Shown: positions 1 through 8,887 of the stretch, one piece after another | Layout of the letters: every line of letters begins with the position of its first letter | Position numbering within the stretch: the first letter of the stretch is position 1 | DNA from: a bacterium | Lineage (GTDB): Bacteria > Patescibacteriota > Minisyncoccia > Minisyncoccales > PEYH01 | Direction of reading: 5' to 3' | Assembly: GCA_021163545.1 (NCBI GenBank) | Contig: JAGGTU010000053.1 | Span: 1 to 10,897 of the forward strand | Length of the DNA: 10,897 nt | Translations under genes and position numbers: made by a program | The notes under the pieces: generated by a model | Databases searched by the model: none | The model's input: the letters and a program-made list of their open reading frames with translations, nothing else | What the model was told of the DNA's origin: nothing

Positions 1-1833
1 AAAAAAGAGGATAGATTTTTTTATTTTCATCCTGGAATTAATCCCATAAGTATTGGTGAAGATTTGCTTTCAAGAATTGGTGTTGGGAAAAGACCCGCTT
101 CCAGCACAATCACTCAACAGTTGGTTAAAACCCTTCTTGGAAATGAGCTCCAAAGAGGATTAGCAGCACGAGCGAAAGAAATAGTTTATGCGCTCGCTCT
201 CGAAACCTGGCAATCGAAAGAAGAAATTCTGACAATGTATGCTAATTCCGTTTATTTTGGTAATCAAATTCAAGGTATACATCAAGCAAGCCAATTTTAC
301 TTTAATCTTCCCCCAGAACTCCTTTCTGAGGCTCAAGTGCTTCAACTTCTGGCTTCAATTAGTAGTCCAAGTAAAAACAATCCTTTAAAAGAATCGAATA
401 TACAAATCGCTCAATCAATTGCAAAAAGACTGAGCCTAAATACAAAAGATTTATATTTTCTCTCGCCTTGGCAAATTAAAAAATATGTAAAAAATTATTC
501 CCCAAAGGATGTCTCTTATTTTGAGTTAACTGGTTTTATCAAAAATATTCCAGAAAAAATTATCCAGACAAACATAGATCTTTCCTTAAGTCAAAAAATA
601 CGAGAAATTGTTTGGCGAAATATCCAAGAGTTAAGAACAAAAAATGCCAAGAATGCAGCTATTGTTGTGATAAAACTCCCCGAAAACGAACTTCTTGCAA
701 TTATTGGCTCTCCAAACCCTTTGTCATTGGAAGAAGGTTATAAGATCAATATGGCACTCCAGCCAAGACCTGTAGGCTCAACTATAAAGCCTTTTATTTA
801 TCTCAAAGCTTTTGAAAAAGGCTTAAGACCTTATACTCTTGTGGAAGATAGAGAATATAAATATATTACTGCCCTTGGCTTTCCCTTGTACCCTAAGAAT
901 TTTGATTATAAATACCGGGGTATTGTCACCCTCCATTATGCTTTATCAAATAGTTTAAATGTACCTGCGGTAAAAGTTTTAGAATATGTGGGACTGGAAA
1001 ACTTCTATCAATTTTTAAGAAATGATTTAAATTTCAAGCCTGTTCAAGATTTAGATAATTATCAACTTGGGATAGCTCTTGGAGCTTTAGAAATGGATCT
1101 TTATAACTTATGCAAGTATTTCACTATCTTTGCCAATAATGGTTCCTTGAGAGAAATACAAATTCTCAAGAACTCAAAAGACGCCTTGAGCAAGCAAATT
1201 ACAGAACCTCAATATATTCAACTAATAAACAAAATTCTCTCAGATAGAAAAACAGGGGTAGAACAGTTTGGTTTAAAAAGTGAACTAAATTTATTTCAAG
1301 GAAACTATGCTGTAAAGACAGGCACCTCTAAAGATTTTAAAGATAGCTGGATTGTTGGCTATACTCCAGATTTTCTGGTAGGAGTGTGGGTAGGAAATGC
1401 CAACAATTCTCCCACCTTGGGTTTGTCAGGACAATTAGGAGCTGGAAGAATTTGGCATGAGGTTATGGAACTGCTTTTAAATTCTAATTATAACAAAAAA
1501 ACTCCTTTTGACTTTGGCCTTATAGAAGAATTTCCTGAAGGAGAGCATGTGGAGTTTGGCTTGGAAGGCGATGATTATGAGAAAATAAAAAATATTTTAC
1601 TCTCTCAAGATTCATCATTAATTCTCACCCCTCACAATGGTGATAGGTTTCTTTTGGAAGAAAATACCAAGATTATCTGTAGGGCAAAAGAAAGTGTTGA
1701 TTGGTTTATTAATAATCAACACTTTCTTCATGCAAAAGAGGCCATTTTTACTCCAAAAGAGGCTGGTGTATATAAAATAATGGCAAAAAGCAAAAATACT
1801 CAAGAGGAAATAGAAATAATAATAACAAAATAA
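1..1833 (+). CDS. pbpC: PBP1C-type bifunctional penicillin-binding protein (glycosyltransferase GT51 + transpeptidase), 5' end outside window
   Basis: Polymerises lipid II into glycan strands and crosslinks the peptides at the outer face of the membrane. The frame is open from base 1 and already carries the GT51 motif EDRFFYFHPG, whose Glu (codon 7-9) matches the catalytic residue, so the TTG at 64 is not the start. The membrane anchor and start lie upstream. Next come SSTITQQL (100-123), RAKE and the ILTMYANSVYFGN motif. The transpeptidase domain has SxxK as STIK with nucleophile Ser at 778-780, SxN as SLN at 952-960, and KTGTS from 1315. The tail from about 1621 (ILTPHNGDRF, VDWFINNQ) resembles the PBP1C C-terminal domain (BiPBP_C), which favours PbpC over PBP1A. 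All catalytic motifs are intact. The gene converges on the minus-strand genes and ends in TAA two bases before a terminator hairpin. The family call is secure; the exact subclass is slightly less so. Confidence 0.93.
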   Translation, partial: KKEDRFFYFHPGINPISIGEDLLSRIGVGKRPASSTITQQLVKTLLGNELQRGLAARAKEIVYALALETWQSKEEILTMYANSVYFGNQIQGIHQASQFYFNLPPELLSEAQVLQLLASISSPSKNNPLKESNIQIAQSIAKRLSLNTKDLYFLSPWQIKKYVKNYSPKDVSYFELTGFIKNIPEKIIQTNIDLSLSQKIREIVWRNIQELRTKNAKNAAIVVIKLPENELLAIIGSPNPLSLEEGYKINMALQPRPVGSTIKPFIYLKAFEKGLRPYTLVEDREYKYITALGFPLYPKNFDYKYRGIVTLHYALSNSLNVPAVKVLEYVGLENFYQFLRNDLNFKPVQDLDNYQLGIALGALEMDLYNLCKYFTIFANNGSLREIQILKNSKDALSKQITEPQYIQLINKILSDRKTGVEQFGLKSELNLFQGNYAVKTGTSKDFKDSWIVGYTPDFLVGVWVGNANNSPTLGLSGQLGAGRIWHEVMELLLNSNYNKKTPFDFGLIEEFPEGEHVEFGLEGDDYEKIKNILLSQDSSLILTPHNGDRFLLEENTKIICRAKESVDWFINNQHFLHAKEAIFTPKEAGVYKIMAKSKNTQEEIEIIITK

Positions 1834-1834
1834 A

Positions 1835-1866
1835 AAGCACCAAAAACCAAATGGTTTTTGGTGCTT
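1835..1866. terminator. Bidirectional intrinsic terminator between convergent genes
   Basis: A perfect 14-bp stem, AAGCACCAAAAACC (1835-1848) and GGTTTTTGGTGCTT (1853-1866), encloses the 4-base loop AAAT. Read on the minus strand, the stem is followed by a T-rich tail (TTTATTTTGTTATT) within the 3' end of pbpC, giving a strong terminator for the small gene that stops at 1873. On the plus strand the hairpin begins one base after the pbpC stop codon. Its T-run there is interrupted (T5 at 1876-1880), so termination is probably weaker in that direction. The single hairpin can serve both genes. Confidence 0.88.
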
Positions 1867-1872
1867 AAGTCT

Positions 1873-2322
1873 CTATTTTTCTTCCTCTAGGGCTATGACT
1901 TCAACGATTTTCTCTCGAAGAGCCATCAGCTCGTCAAAGAGAGGGTTAGATTCATAATCAGTGGTAATATCAGCTGTGCCACCAATTGGGATAGTTGGCG
2001 GTATTTTCTGTAATAAGAGATCTATTACCTCAAGAGCGGGTTTTAGATCTCCCTGCTTAACTGATTGTATCGCCTTTAAGAAACGATTGTATCTTCTTTG
2101 AAGCTTGGTTATCTCCTTCCTAAGGCCATTTGATTTTACAGCCAAAAGCCATTTATATATCCATAAAAGTGGATGTTTCCAAAAGATGACGAAAGGGATA
2201 CGCTTTAATTTCTTCTGAATTTCCCTTTGCTTTCTCAACTTCTCCGATAATTCCCTCTCTATCTGTTCTTTTTCAATCTCAAAATACCCTATTAGACTTT
2301 CTCTAATTTTCGCCTCTACCAT
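1873..2322 (-). CDS. Hypothetical protein, 149 aa, charged coiled-coil-like N-terminus and hydrophobic segment
   Basis: I do not recognise the family. The protein starts with a highly charged helical stretch (about residues 14-40, rich in Glu, Lys, Arg and Gln, coiled-coil-like). An aromatic/hydrophobic segment with a few Lys and His follows (about 43-62, containing FVIFWKHPLLWIYKWLL), which could lie on or in the membrane. A second basic helix (about 67-90) and a Pro/Gly-rich turn near 108-116 come next, then an acidic helical end. There is no signal peptide or cysteine. Expression signals are good: AGGGGTGAT lies 5 bases before the ATG, an extended -10 element lies upstream, and a terminator follows the TAG stop by 6 bases. 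It lies between pbpC and the alpha-2-macroglobulin gene, so an envelope role is possible, but that is only guilt by association. It could also be a cytoplasmic helical adaptor. Confidence 0.8.
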   Translation of the reverse strand: MVEAKIRESLIGYFEIEKEQIERELSEKLRKQREIQKKLKRIPFVIFWKHPLLWIYKWLLAVKSNGLRKEITKLQRRYNRFLKAIQSVKQGDLKPALEVIDLLLQKIPPTIPIGGTADITTDYESNPLFDELMALREKIVEVIALEEEK

Positions 2323-2327
2323 CTCTT

Positions 2328-2336
2328 ATCACCCCT
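2328..2336 (-). promoter_or_regulatory. Strong Shine-Dalgarno site of the 149-aa gene
   Basis: Read on the minus strand this is AGGGGTGAT, which matches eight of nine bases of the ideal AGGAGGTGA-type anti-16S complement region (AGGAGGTGAT with one substitution and shortening), 5 bases before the ATG at 2322-2320. It fixes the start of the small gene. It also stands out because the other complete minus-strand genes here have no comparable site. Confidence 0.7.
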
Positions 2337-2361
2337 ATCATCTTTATTTGGAAATGATACT

Positions 2362-2370
2362 ATTATAACA
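2362..2370 (-). promoter_or_regulatory. Extended -10 promoter for the 149-aa gene
   Basis: The minus strand reads TGTTATAAT, a perfect TATAAT with the TGn extension, inside the 78-base gap between the alpha-2-macroglobulin stop and the next start. A consensus TTGACA lies at 2390-2395 (minus), but the 22-base spacer is too long for normal sigma-70 use, so the extended -10 probably does the work. Transcription would begin near 2355, giving a leader of about 30 bases. No terminator is visible after the upstream gene, so read-through could also feed this gene. Confidence 0.55.
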
Positions 2371-2400
2371 AATCAGAGTTTCCTTTGTTTGTCAAGCAAA

Positions 2401-5400
2401 TTATCTAATTTCAAAATATCCTCCCGGAGTTCGCCCAAAATTCTCAGGAGAATACATTTCAGAAACCCTGGCTGGAAGATGAGTAAACTTTCCTTTTGTA
2501 AGGGCTCTTACAAAATAATCAAACTCATAAACTCCGGGAGTAAGATATTCTTTAAATAACACTGCTCTGTCGTCTCTTAATTCCTTAAAGTCAGGAATAA
2601 ACTCTCTTCCTTTTATCTCTTTTTCCTGCAGTCTTAAAGATTTTTGCTCAGTTGCTAGACCTAAGTTCACAATCTCGAAACCAGCAGGAATGAAGTCTTC
2701 AACCAGAACAAACCTTCTTGTTTTTGGCACGGTGATTTGTAAATGAACGCGCAATACATCTCCTACTTTTGCCTCTTTAACCGGTTCTTCATTCTCTTTA
2801 TCTTGTAATCTATGCACTGTTCTCTGAATGGAAAAACCCTCATCTCTTGGAGGAATCTTGTCTGCGGGTAAATAATATCTAAAACCTATATCATAATAAA
2901 GATTATTTGGCAGTTGATTTTGATTCTCCTTTTGAAACTCTATCACATTAATCTTACCAAACTTCAATCTATCAATGGGTATCTCCTTTTTGAATTGATT
3001 AAGCACGGTTGAGGGCTCAAAATGATATTTGCCCTCACTCTTTTGATTTACAAATAATTCAAGAATAAAATTAGATTCAGTCTCTCTCTGCCATTTTAAA
3101 TATTCAACAAAGGCCCCAATAACTGCTAAAGTATTGTTAGTTGAGCCCCAGGAACCATCTTTTGCTTTGGAGTTAAGAAGCCATCTTATCACCTTATCAA
3201 TAATTGGATCTTTCTTTTTAGCAACGCTTAAAGCCTTAAGATAAAGGGCAGTATCTTTTATTGGATTCTCATAATAATCTACAAAAATATATCCTTTTTT
3301 CGGCTCAATAAATGCGCCTCTGGCATCGATGTCAATTCTATTTTGAAGAACGTTATAGATTTTCTCTTGCAATTGCGGATCAAATCCTTTTGTAAGAAGA
3401 ATTGCCAACTGAGCCAGGGAAGCGTTAGAGGCATATTCGTATATGTATGTATCATCTCTAGCAATTTCTTGGATGAGGTTTTTTATTAACGGATCATCAA
3501 CTGTCTTTTGGTTTTTAAACAATGTATAGGCTACCAAAATTATAGTACTTTTATCTCTATTTAAATCTATCTGTGTAGAAAGATGGATCTTTACATACTC
3601 TTTTGCTTTTGCAATGACAGCCTCATTTACATTAAATCCTGCTAATTTTAGATTTTCTAAGGCTTCAATTACATGAAGAGTTAAATAGAAGTTTGATCTT
3701 CCGTAATCCCAGAATCCAAATCCTCCATCTGCTCTCTGTTGATCATAAAGCTTTGAAAGACCTATATTTACAATTTCTTCGATCGTATATTCTTTTCCCT
3801 CATATCGAACTTTCTCTAATTGAAACTTCTCTTGTAAGTTTGGCAAATTTAAACCTTGTTTTGCAATTGCCAATGCATTAAGCTTACTGGCAATTTGCTC
3901 CGCACAGCCATAAGGGTATCTAATTAAATAATTTAGTGCATCTGAAAGAAAGACAGCCAATGTAGCTGAGGCATTTATCTTTACCTCCCCTTTGTCTTTT
4001 AGGATATTATCTGGCAAGAAAACATACTCCTTTGAGAGGCTATCTTGAGTGTAGTTTGCCGTGGCAACTGTTTCATAGGTATCATCAGGTGTAATTTGTA
4101 TATATTGAATGACTGTATCTTCAACGCCAGACCCTTTTGCTAAAAGAGTAAACTTATGTTCGCCTTTTTCCATTAATTTGGGTGCTTCAACAAAGAAATA
4201 TAGAGTATCTGTCTTGCCTGCATCAATTGAAACGCTCTTTTTATTTGTCTTTTCTTTCAGAATTAAGGTTGAACTCTTAAACTCAAGCTCAATTTGTTGT
4301 CTTCTGTTGGTTTGGTTAAAGATTTTAGCCCCAATGTAAAATTGATCTCCCGGAATTACAAACCGAGGTTTCAAAGGCACAACCATTAAATCTTTTTTGG
4401 TAATAAATGTACTATAACTTACACCTAATTTGGTATCTTTGCTAACTCCTAAAACTTCTGTCTGCCAGGTTGTTAAATTATCTGGTAAAGTAAACTTTAC
4501 TTGTGCTTTACCGGATCGATCGGTTTTCACCCGAGCATTAAAATAGGCAGTTTCTCTAAACTCTCCTCTTGCTTTTTTGGCCAGCTCTACCTCGGGTGCG
4601 CTTGCTCCTCCTCCTTTTGTTGGAATTTTTGTCTCTATTAAAATATTTTTTAAATTTGAGGAGGTAATTACTCCCAATGGAAATCCCCCATAGAAAAATA
4701 CAACCGGATTTTTCTTTGGATTGCCTTTTAAAGCTAAAACACTAACATCTACTACAGCGACAGATAGCTCTGTTTCAACAGGATTGTTATGAAAATCTTT
4801 AACCTGGATGTCTAATGTTACCTCCTCACCTGGTAAATAAAATTGTTTATTTGTCTTTGCTTCAATCTTTAATTCTTTTTTCTTGGTGTCAATTTGAAAC
4901 TCAACCGACCCAAATTTCACCTCAGGTTTTGTTGATTGCAAAAGCACCGAGAGGAAGATGTTGGGTATATATTCATCCTTCGCCTGAAATTGATATTTAA
5001 AAAGATTGCCCTTGATATCAATAATCTGATAGTCAAAAATTTTTCCTCTCTCCAAAGCAACTAAGGCTTTTGCCTCTTTATAAGGAGACTTAATAACTAT
5101 CTCTCCTGTCTCTCCAACATTTAATGTTCTTTCCTTCGCTTCTATCTGTAGTTTGGTATCAGTAGTGGGAGGAATAGATACGCTTCCCTCTCCATAAACA
5201 TAAATTGAATAAGTAGACTGAATTAAATTATTTCTTTTATCTTTTCCTTGAATTGTAATCTCATATTCTCCCTCTTCATCAAATTGTAATTCTCTTGAGT
5301 AATTTCCCTCTTTATCTGTAGACAACTTATATTCGGAAACTAGCTCTTTCTTTTTCTCCCACTTATAACCATATCCTCCTCCGGCCTCTTGTCGTTTTTC

Positions 5401-8400
5401 CCAAACCCAATTTATCTTATAAATCGATAAGGTTAGATTATTAACTTTTTTCGGATTGCCTTGAAAATCAACTGTCTTGACTTTCATCTGAGTTTTCTGA
5501 CCTTTTTCAAGAAAATATTTATCAAGTTTAAGACCAATATAGTATTCTCCTCTATGTAGAATAAAAGATTTTTGAGCAGAGACAGATCTTCCTTGTGAAT
5601 CCTTTACTGTTACATCAACCACAATAATTTTGCTTCTTTTTTCATCTTCATTTGCAAATAACTTATCAATATCAAATACTTTGGTAAATGAAGTTTTCCC
5701 ATCTTCTGAAAGTGATAATTTACCTCTAAAAAGAAATTTGTCGCCATAAGGGTACCTTCTCCAATAATTAATCTCTTTGCCAAAATGTAAATATTCGCCT
5801 TGATATTTGTCAAAATAATAATTCTGACTTGCAACTGTATATGTTACTTCTCCTCCCTCCAAGGGCACGCCAAAATAGTAATTAGCTTCGATATCAACCT
5901 TTATTTTATCTTTTGAAATATACTCATCCTTGTCTGTTAAAACTTTCACTTCAAAAGGTGTAGGAACATATTCTTGTACGTCAAAATAAGTACAATTGTA
6001 ATATACACATGCCCTATAATTGCCTAGCGGCGCTTTCTCTTCCAATATAAGTTCTGTATTAAAAGTGCCAAACTCATCTATTTCTAACTCCTCATTTAAT
6101 ATTTCATCGTTCTTTGAGTTATAAACTTTGAGATTTACCTTTTGGCCGGGAAGAGTCTGCCAATTCCCATCAAACCCTATTCTGTAGATTCCTTTTATAT
6201 AAACCTTTTGTCCTGGACGATAAATGGGTTTATCAGTATATAAGTATACTCTCTTTGACATATAAACATGACTTCCCCAATTCAGCCGACTGGTTGAAGA
6301 AAAAAGTATTGTGCTATCCTTTCCTTTTTGAACAATAACTCCCTCAAGTTTGGGTATTACCTTTGTTAAGGTAATTCCCTCTTTGTTGGTGTAATAAGTT
6401 CCTTTAAGAGCTAAATTTTCATCAAAAAGAGAGATTTTTGCATTTTCAACAGGTTCTAAACTAGATAAATTAGTGACCCAATAAAGATTTTTTAGCTGTT
6501 GCATTTCTTTTTCGCCTAATTGAGCCATATCAGGTCTGCCAATTACTTCCGGAAGAATTTTCTTCTCTGCCACTCCTAGATTTGTCACCGTAATATAAGT
6601 TCTCTCATAAGCCAACTGTGGTATTTTTTCTCCTTTTTCCCATTTCCATATGGAATAGATATATTCGGGATGATAAAAGGTTAAAATATAATGACCAATT
6701 GGATCTTCAAAGTAATCTTGGAGATCTACTTGAAAATAATTCTTCACCCAATATTTTTTCTCCAGTTGGATTGTCTTTCTAACACGCCTTTTGCAATTTA
6801 CTATCTTGCCTGGGGGGTCAGTAATTTGTGGAGGATTTTCGAGCCAATAAAGAAAATCATCTGCTCCAAGCTTGCAGATATCTAAATTAATATATTCCAT
6901 ATTCACAGCTGCATAACTGAGTTTTGTTTTTTGAGGGGTGGTCACAGCATAAGTTCTTTGAAGATGATAAAAATTAAGATATTTCTGGGGCATCTTCTGG
7001 GTTCTGAAACTAAGAGAAATTTCCTCTTTCTGTCCAAAAACATCTTCCAACTTCAATCTTAAAGTATAATTTTCCTCCGGCATCAGACCATAATAGATAG
7101 TTGTCCTGAATTCTCCTATATGACAATTATCTTGCAAAGACTGATATTCTACTCTCCATGAACTTCCCCAAGAAAAAATTTCGTAATCTAAATTTGAGAA
7201 GAAATAATTCTCCTGCTCTTCCTTTGGAGGAACCTTAAGAGGTGTAGTTGAACAAATAACAAGCTGCCTCAAGTTGGCAGAAGAATCTCCATTTGGAGGA
7301 AAGGTTCTTAAAATCTGAAGTGGTGGATAAACTTTTATAGATCGAACAATAGGCTCCCTTTGAACAACCAGTCCTGAGAGGTTAACCAACTTCTCAAATT
7401 TAATTTGAATACTCTGATTGGGGCTTAATTTAGAAGGATCAAAATAGAGATAAATTGTGGATTTATCCGGAACTTTCTCACAGGTGGCAAAAGAAGAGGT
7501 TTCTCCTTCTTTACATTTTTCTCCATATTCTATCTTGTTTAGAGCGTAGGCTGTTATTTCACTTTTTGATAGGTCAATTTCTTCATAGAATTCGACTTTT
7601 AACCTTCCTTGTGGGTCAAATAAATCAAGATCTGCTGATGAGGTCCGATCTGACTCAGTCCTCATTGCTTTAATTATTGGTAAAACATGAAATGTTACTT
7701 TTCTTTTTTCATTTAAAATGATATCTCCTTCCAAAGGAAAAGCTCTTTCGATTTTTAAAGTATAACTCTTTCCAAAATCCCAAAGTTTTTTTCTGCCAAA
7801 TTTATCTTGCCTATTATAAATTTTAATAACAGACTTTTCTCCCTCTCTTTTTTCCTTTTGTCCAAACCAATCAAGAAAGGAAAATGTCTGAGAAATATCA
7901 CCAAATAGGGATTGGAAATTAAAAAGCCCCAGAGATTGCTCTGATGGTTTCTCTTCTTCTGTGCCTCCATATTCTGCAATAAAAGGAATTTTGGCTCCAG
8001 TTGAATTATCAATTAAAGTTATTGCTTGTTTTGTCCTCTCCAAATCTACCGGCTGATTGAAATAAATGGTAATGGGCTGATCAAAATTAATATCTCCAGA
8101 GGTGATATCTAAATATCGCAGCTTCCTTGTAACAAAATGAAATTCACCACCTTGAACCTTGAGTCCTTCTACCGAAACAAAGCCTGGCTTGATTTTAACA
8201 GTGTAATTAGAAGATCGTCTCAACCTATCTTTGGGAATAAATTGAAGGTTTCTTGTAGTAATCCATTTAAACCTTCCTTCTGTTTTTGGATAAATCTCAA
8301 TTGGGATACTTTTTGCCTCCAATTCACCTAATGTTGTTAAAGGTACCATCGGGCGATTAAAAACAATGGTAATTTCTGTATCTTCCGGAGCCTCTGATTT

Positions 8401-8862
8401 TTCCTTTGGGAACACTGCTATTATCTTTGGGTTTTCAACCACTAAAAAATCAGCTTTGATTGTCCCCCCATCTTGAAGAGTCAATTCTGCCCGGTAATAT
8501 CGGTTTAACTTAAGGGGTTTATCAGGCTGAAAAAGAAGATGGTTGTCTTGAGAGGCGGCAAGGGCTGAAAAGAATTTATTAAAAAAGGAAAAAAACCTTC
8601 CATCCTCAACCCATTTTCCTTTAATTTCTGGGTAGAATTTCAAATTTCTCTTTGCAAAATCTTTATCTATCCCGGGTGGAAGAGAAACTCTTATTGGAGC
8701 AGATTGGGATACCTTCTCCGGCACAAGCCGATAGGTTTCTTCATATTCAATTTTTACTGACGGTTTAAAATAGAAAAAGTAAAAAATAATCCCGCCTAAA
8801 AAAAGAAGGAAAATGAAAGTAAAAATAAAAAAGAGTGTTCTTCTTTTTTTAAGGTAAGCCAT
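2401..8862 (-). CDS. Giant membrane-anchored bacterial alpha-2-macroglobulin with intact thioester (2153 aa)
   Basis: A thioester protease trap: cleavage of the bait region by an attacking protease exposes the thioester, which covalently captures it (family knowledge). Residues 9-32 form an N-terminal membrane segment after a basic start. No Cys lies near it, so there is no lipobox as in E. coli YfhM. Ig-like domains follow, one Big_5-like at about 145-245. The macroglobulin signature YTDKPIYRPGQ is at 875-885. An A2M_N_2-like domain starts near 1333. A short Gly-rich bait candidate (KGGGASAPE, from 1416) is followed by the A2M core signature LPDNLTTWQ (1459-1467). The thioester PYGCAEQ has Cys1653 (codon 3904-3906) and Gln1656, then an alpha-helical thioester domain with DGGFGFW. 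The end (SEMYSPENFGRT) is typical of bacterial members. At 2153 residues it is about 500 longer than the E. coli protein. An in-frame TAA five codons upstream supports the ATG; no Shine-Dalgarno site is visible. Confidence 0.96.
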   Translation of the reverse strand: MAYLKKRRTLFFIFTFIFLLFLGGIIFYFFYFKPSVKIEYEETYRLVPEKVSQSAPIRVSLPPGIDKDFAKRNLKFYPEIKGKWVEDGRFFSFFNKFFSALAASQDNHLLFQPDKPLKLNRYYRAELTLQDGGTIKADFLVVENPKIIAVFPKEKSEAPEDTEITIVFNRPMVPLTTLGELEAKSIPIEIYPKTEGRFKWITTRNLQFIPKDRLRRSSNYTVKIKPGFVSVEGLKVQGGEFHFVTRKLRYLDITSGDINFDQPITIYFNQPVDLERTKQAITLIDNSTGAKIPFIAEYGGTEEEKPSEQSLGLFNFQSLFGDISQTFSFLDWFGQKEKREGEKSVIKIYNRQDKFGRKKLWDFGKSYTLKIERAFPLEGDIILNEKRKVTFHVLPIIKAMRTESDRTSSADLDLFDPQGRLKVEFYEEIDLSKSEITAYALNKIEYGEKCKEGETSSFATCEKVPDKSTIYLYFDPSKLSPNQSIQIKFEKLVNLSGLVVQREPIVRSIKVYPPLQILRTFPPNGDSSANLRQLVICSTTPLKVPPKEEQENYFFSNLDYEIFSWGSSWRVEYQSLQDNCHIGEFRTTIYYGLMPEENYTLRLKLEDVFGQKEEISLSFRTQKMPQKYLNFYHLQRTYAVTTPQKTKLSYAAVNMEYINLDICKLGADDFLYWLENPPQITDPPGKIVNCKRRVRKTIQLEKKYWVKNYFQVDLQDYFEDPIGHYILTFYHPEYIYSIWKWEKGEKIPQLAYERTYITVTNLGVAEKKILPEVIGRPDMAQLGEKEMQQLKNLYWVTNLSSLEPVENAKISLFDENLALKGTYYTNKEGITLTKVIPKLEGVIVQKGKDSTILFSSTSRLNWGSHVYMSKRVYLYTDKPIYRPGQKVYIKGIYRIGFDGNWQTLPGQKVNLKVYNSKNDEILNEELEIDEFGTFNTELILEEKAPLGNYRACVYYNCTYFDVQEYVPTPFEVKVLTDKDEYISKDKIKVDIEANYYFGVPLEGGEVTYTVASQNYYFDKYQGEYLHFGKEINYWRRYPYGDKFLFRGKLSLSEDGKTSFTKVFDIDKLFANEDEKRSKIIVVDVTVKDSQGRSVSAQKSFILHRGEYYIGLKLDKYFLEKGQKTQMKVKTVDFQGNPKKVNNLTLSIYKINWVWEKRQEAGGGYGYKWEKKKELVSEYKLSTDKEGNYSRELQFDEEGEYEITIQGKDKRNNLIQSTYSIYVYGEGSVSIPPTTDTKLQIEAKERTLNVGETGEIVIKSPYKEAKALVALERGKIFDYQIIDIKGNLFKYQFQAKDEYIPNIFLSVLLQSTKPEVKFGSVEFQIDTKKKELKIEAKTNKQFYLPGEEVTLDIQVKDFHNNPVETELSVAVVDVSVLALKGNPKKNPVVFFYGGFPLGVITSSNLKNILIETKIPTKGGGASAPEVELAKKARGEFRETAYFNARVKTDRSGKAQVKFTLPDNLTTWQTEVLGVSKDTKLGVSYSTFITKKDLMVVPLKPRFVIPGDQFYIGAKIFNQTNRRQQIELEFKSSTLILKEKTNKKSVSIDAGKTDTLYFFVEAPKLMEKGEHKFTLLAKGSGVEDTVIQYIQITPDDTYETVATANYTQDSLSKEYVFLPDNILKDKGEVKINASATLAVFLSDALNYLIRYPYGCAEQIASKLNALAIAKQGLNLPNLQEKFQLEKVRYEGKEYTIEEIVNIGLSKLYDQQRADGGFGFWDYGRSNFYLTLHVIEALENLKLAGFNVNEAVIAKAKEYVKIHLSTQIDLNRDKSTIILVAYTLFKNQKTVDDPLIKNLIQEIARDDTYIYEYASNASLAQLAILLTKGFDPQLQEKIYNVLQNRIDIDARGAFIEPKKGYIFVDYYENPIKDTALYLKALSVAKKKDPIIDKVIRWLLNSKAKDGSWGSTNNTLAVIGAFVEYLKWQRETESNFILELFVNQKSEGKYHFEPSTVLNQFKKEIPIDRLKFGKINVIEFQKENQNQLPNNLYYDIGFRYYLPADKIPPRDEGFSIQRTVHRLQDKENEEPVKEAKVGDVLRVHLQITVPKTRRFVLVEDFIPAGFEIVNLGLATEQKSLRLQEKEIKGREFIPDFKELRDDRAVLFKEYLTPGVYEFDYFVRALTKGKFTHLPARVSEMYSPENFGRTPGGYFEIR

Positions 8863-8887
8863 AGAGATAGTTAATTAACATTATGTT

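Noticed and set aside
64..66. TTG as the start codon of the penicillin-binding protein
   Set aside because: The same frame is open to base 1 and encodes the catalytic EDRFFYFHPG motif upstream, so the true start lies before the window.
2350..2383. Inverted repeat GGAAA / TTTCC flanking the extended -10 of the 149-aa gene, as a possible operator
   Set aside because: The arms are only 5 bases with a 24-base centre, which is expected by chance in AT-rich sequence.
2362..2395. Classical sigma-70 promoter using TTGACA with TATAAT
   Set aside because: The spacer is 22 bases, outside the working range; only the extended -10 is kept as the promoter call.
5610..5834. Other short open frames within the alpha-2-macroglobulin gene, on both strands
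   Set aside because: They are out-of-frame or antisense to a gene with continuous domain matches and have no motifs or start signals of their own.
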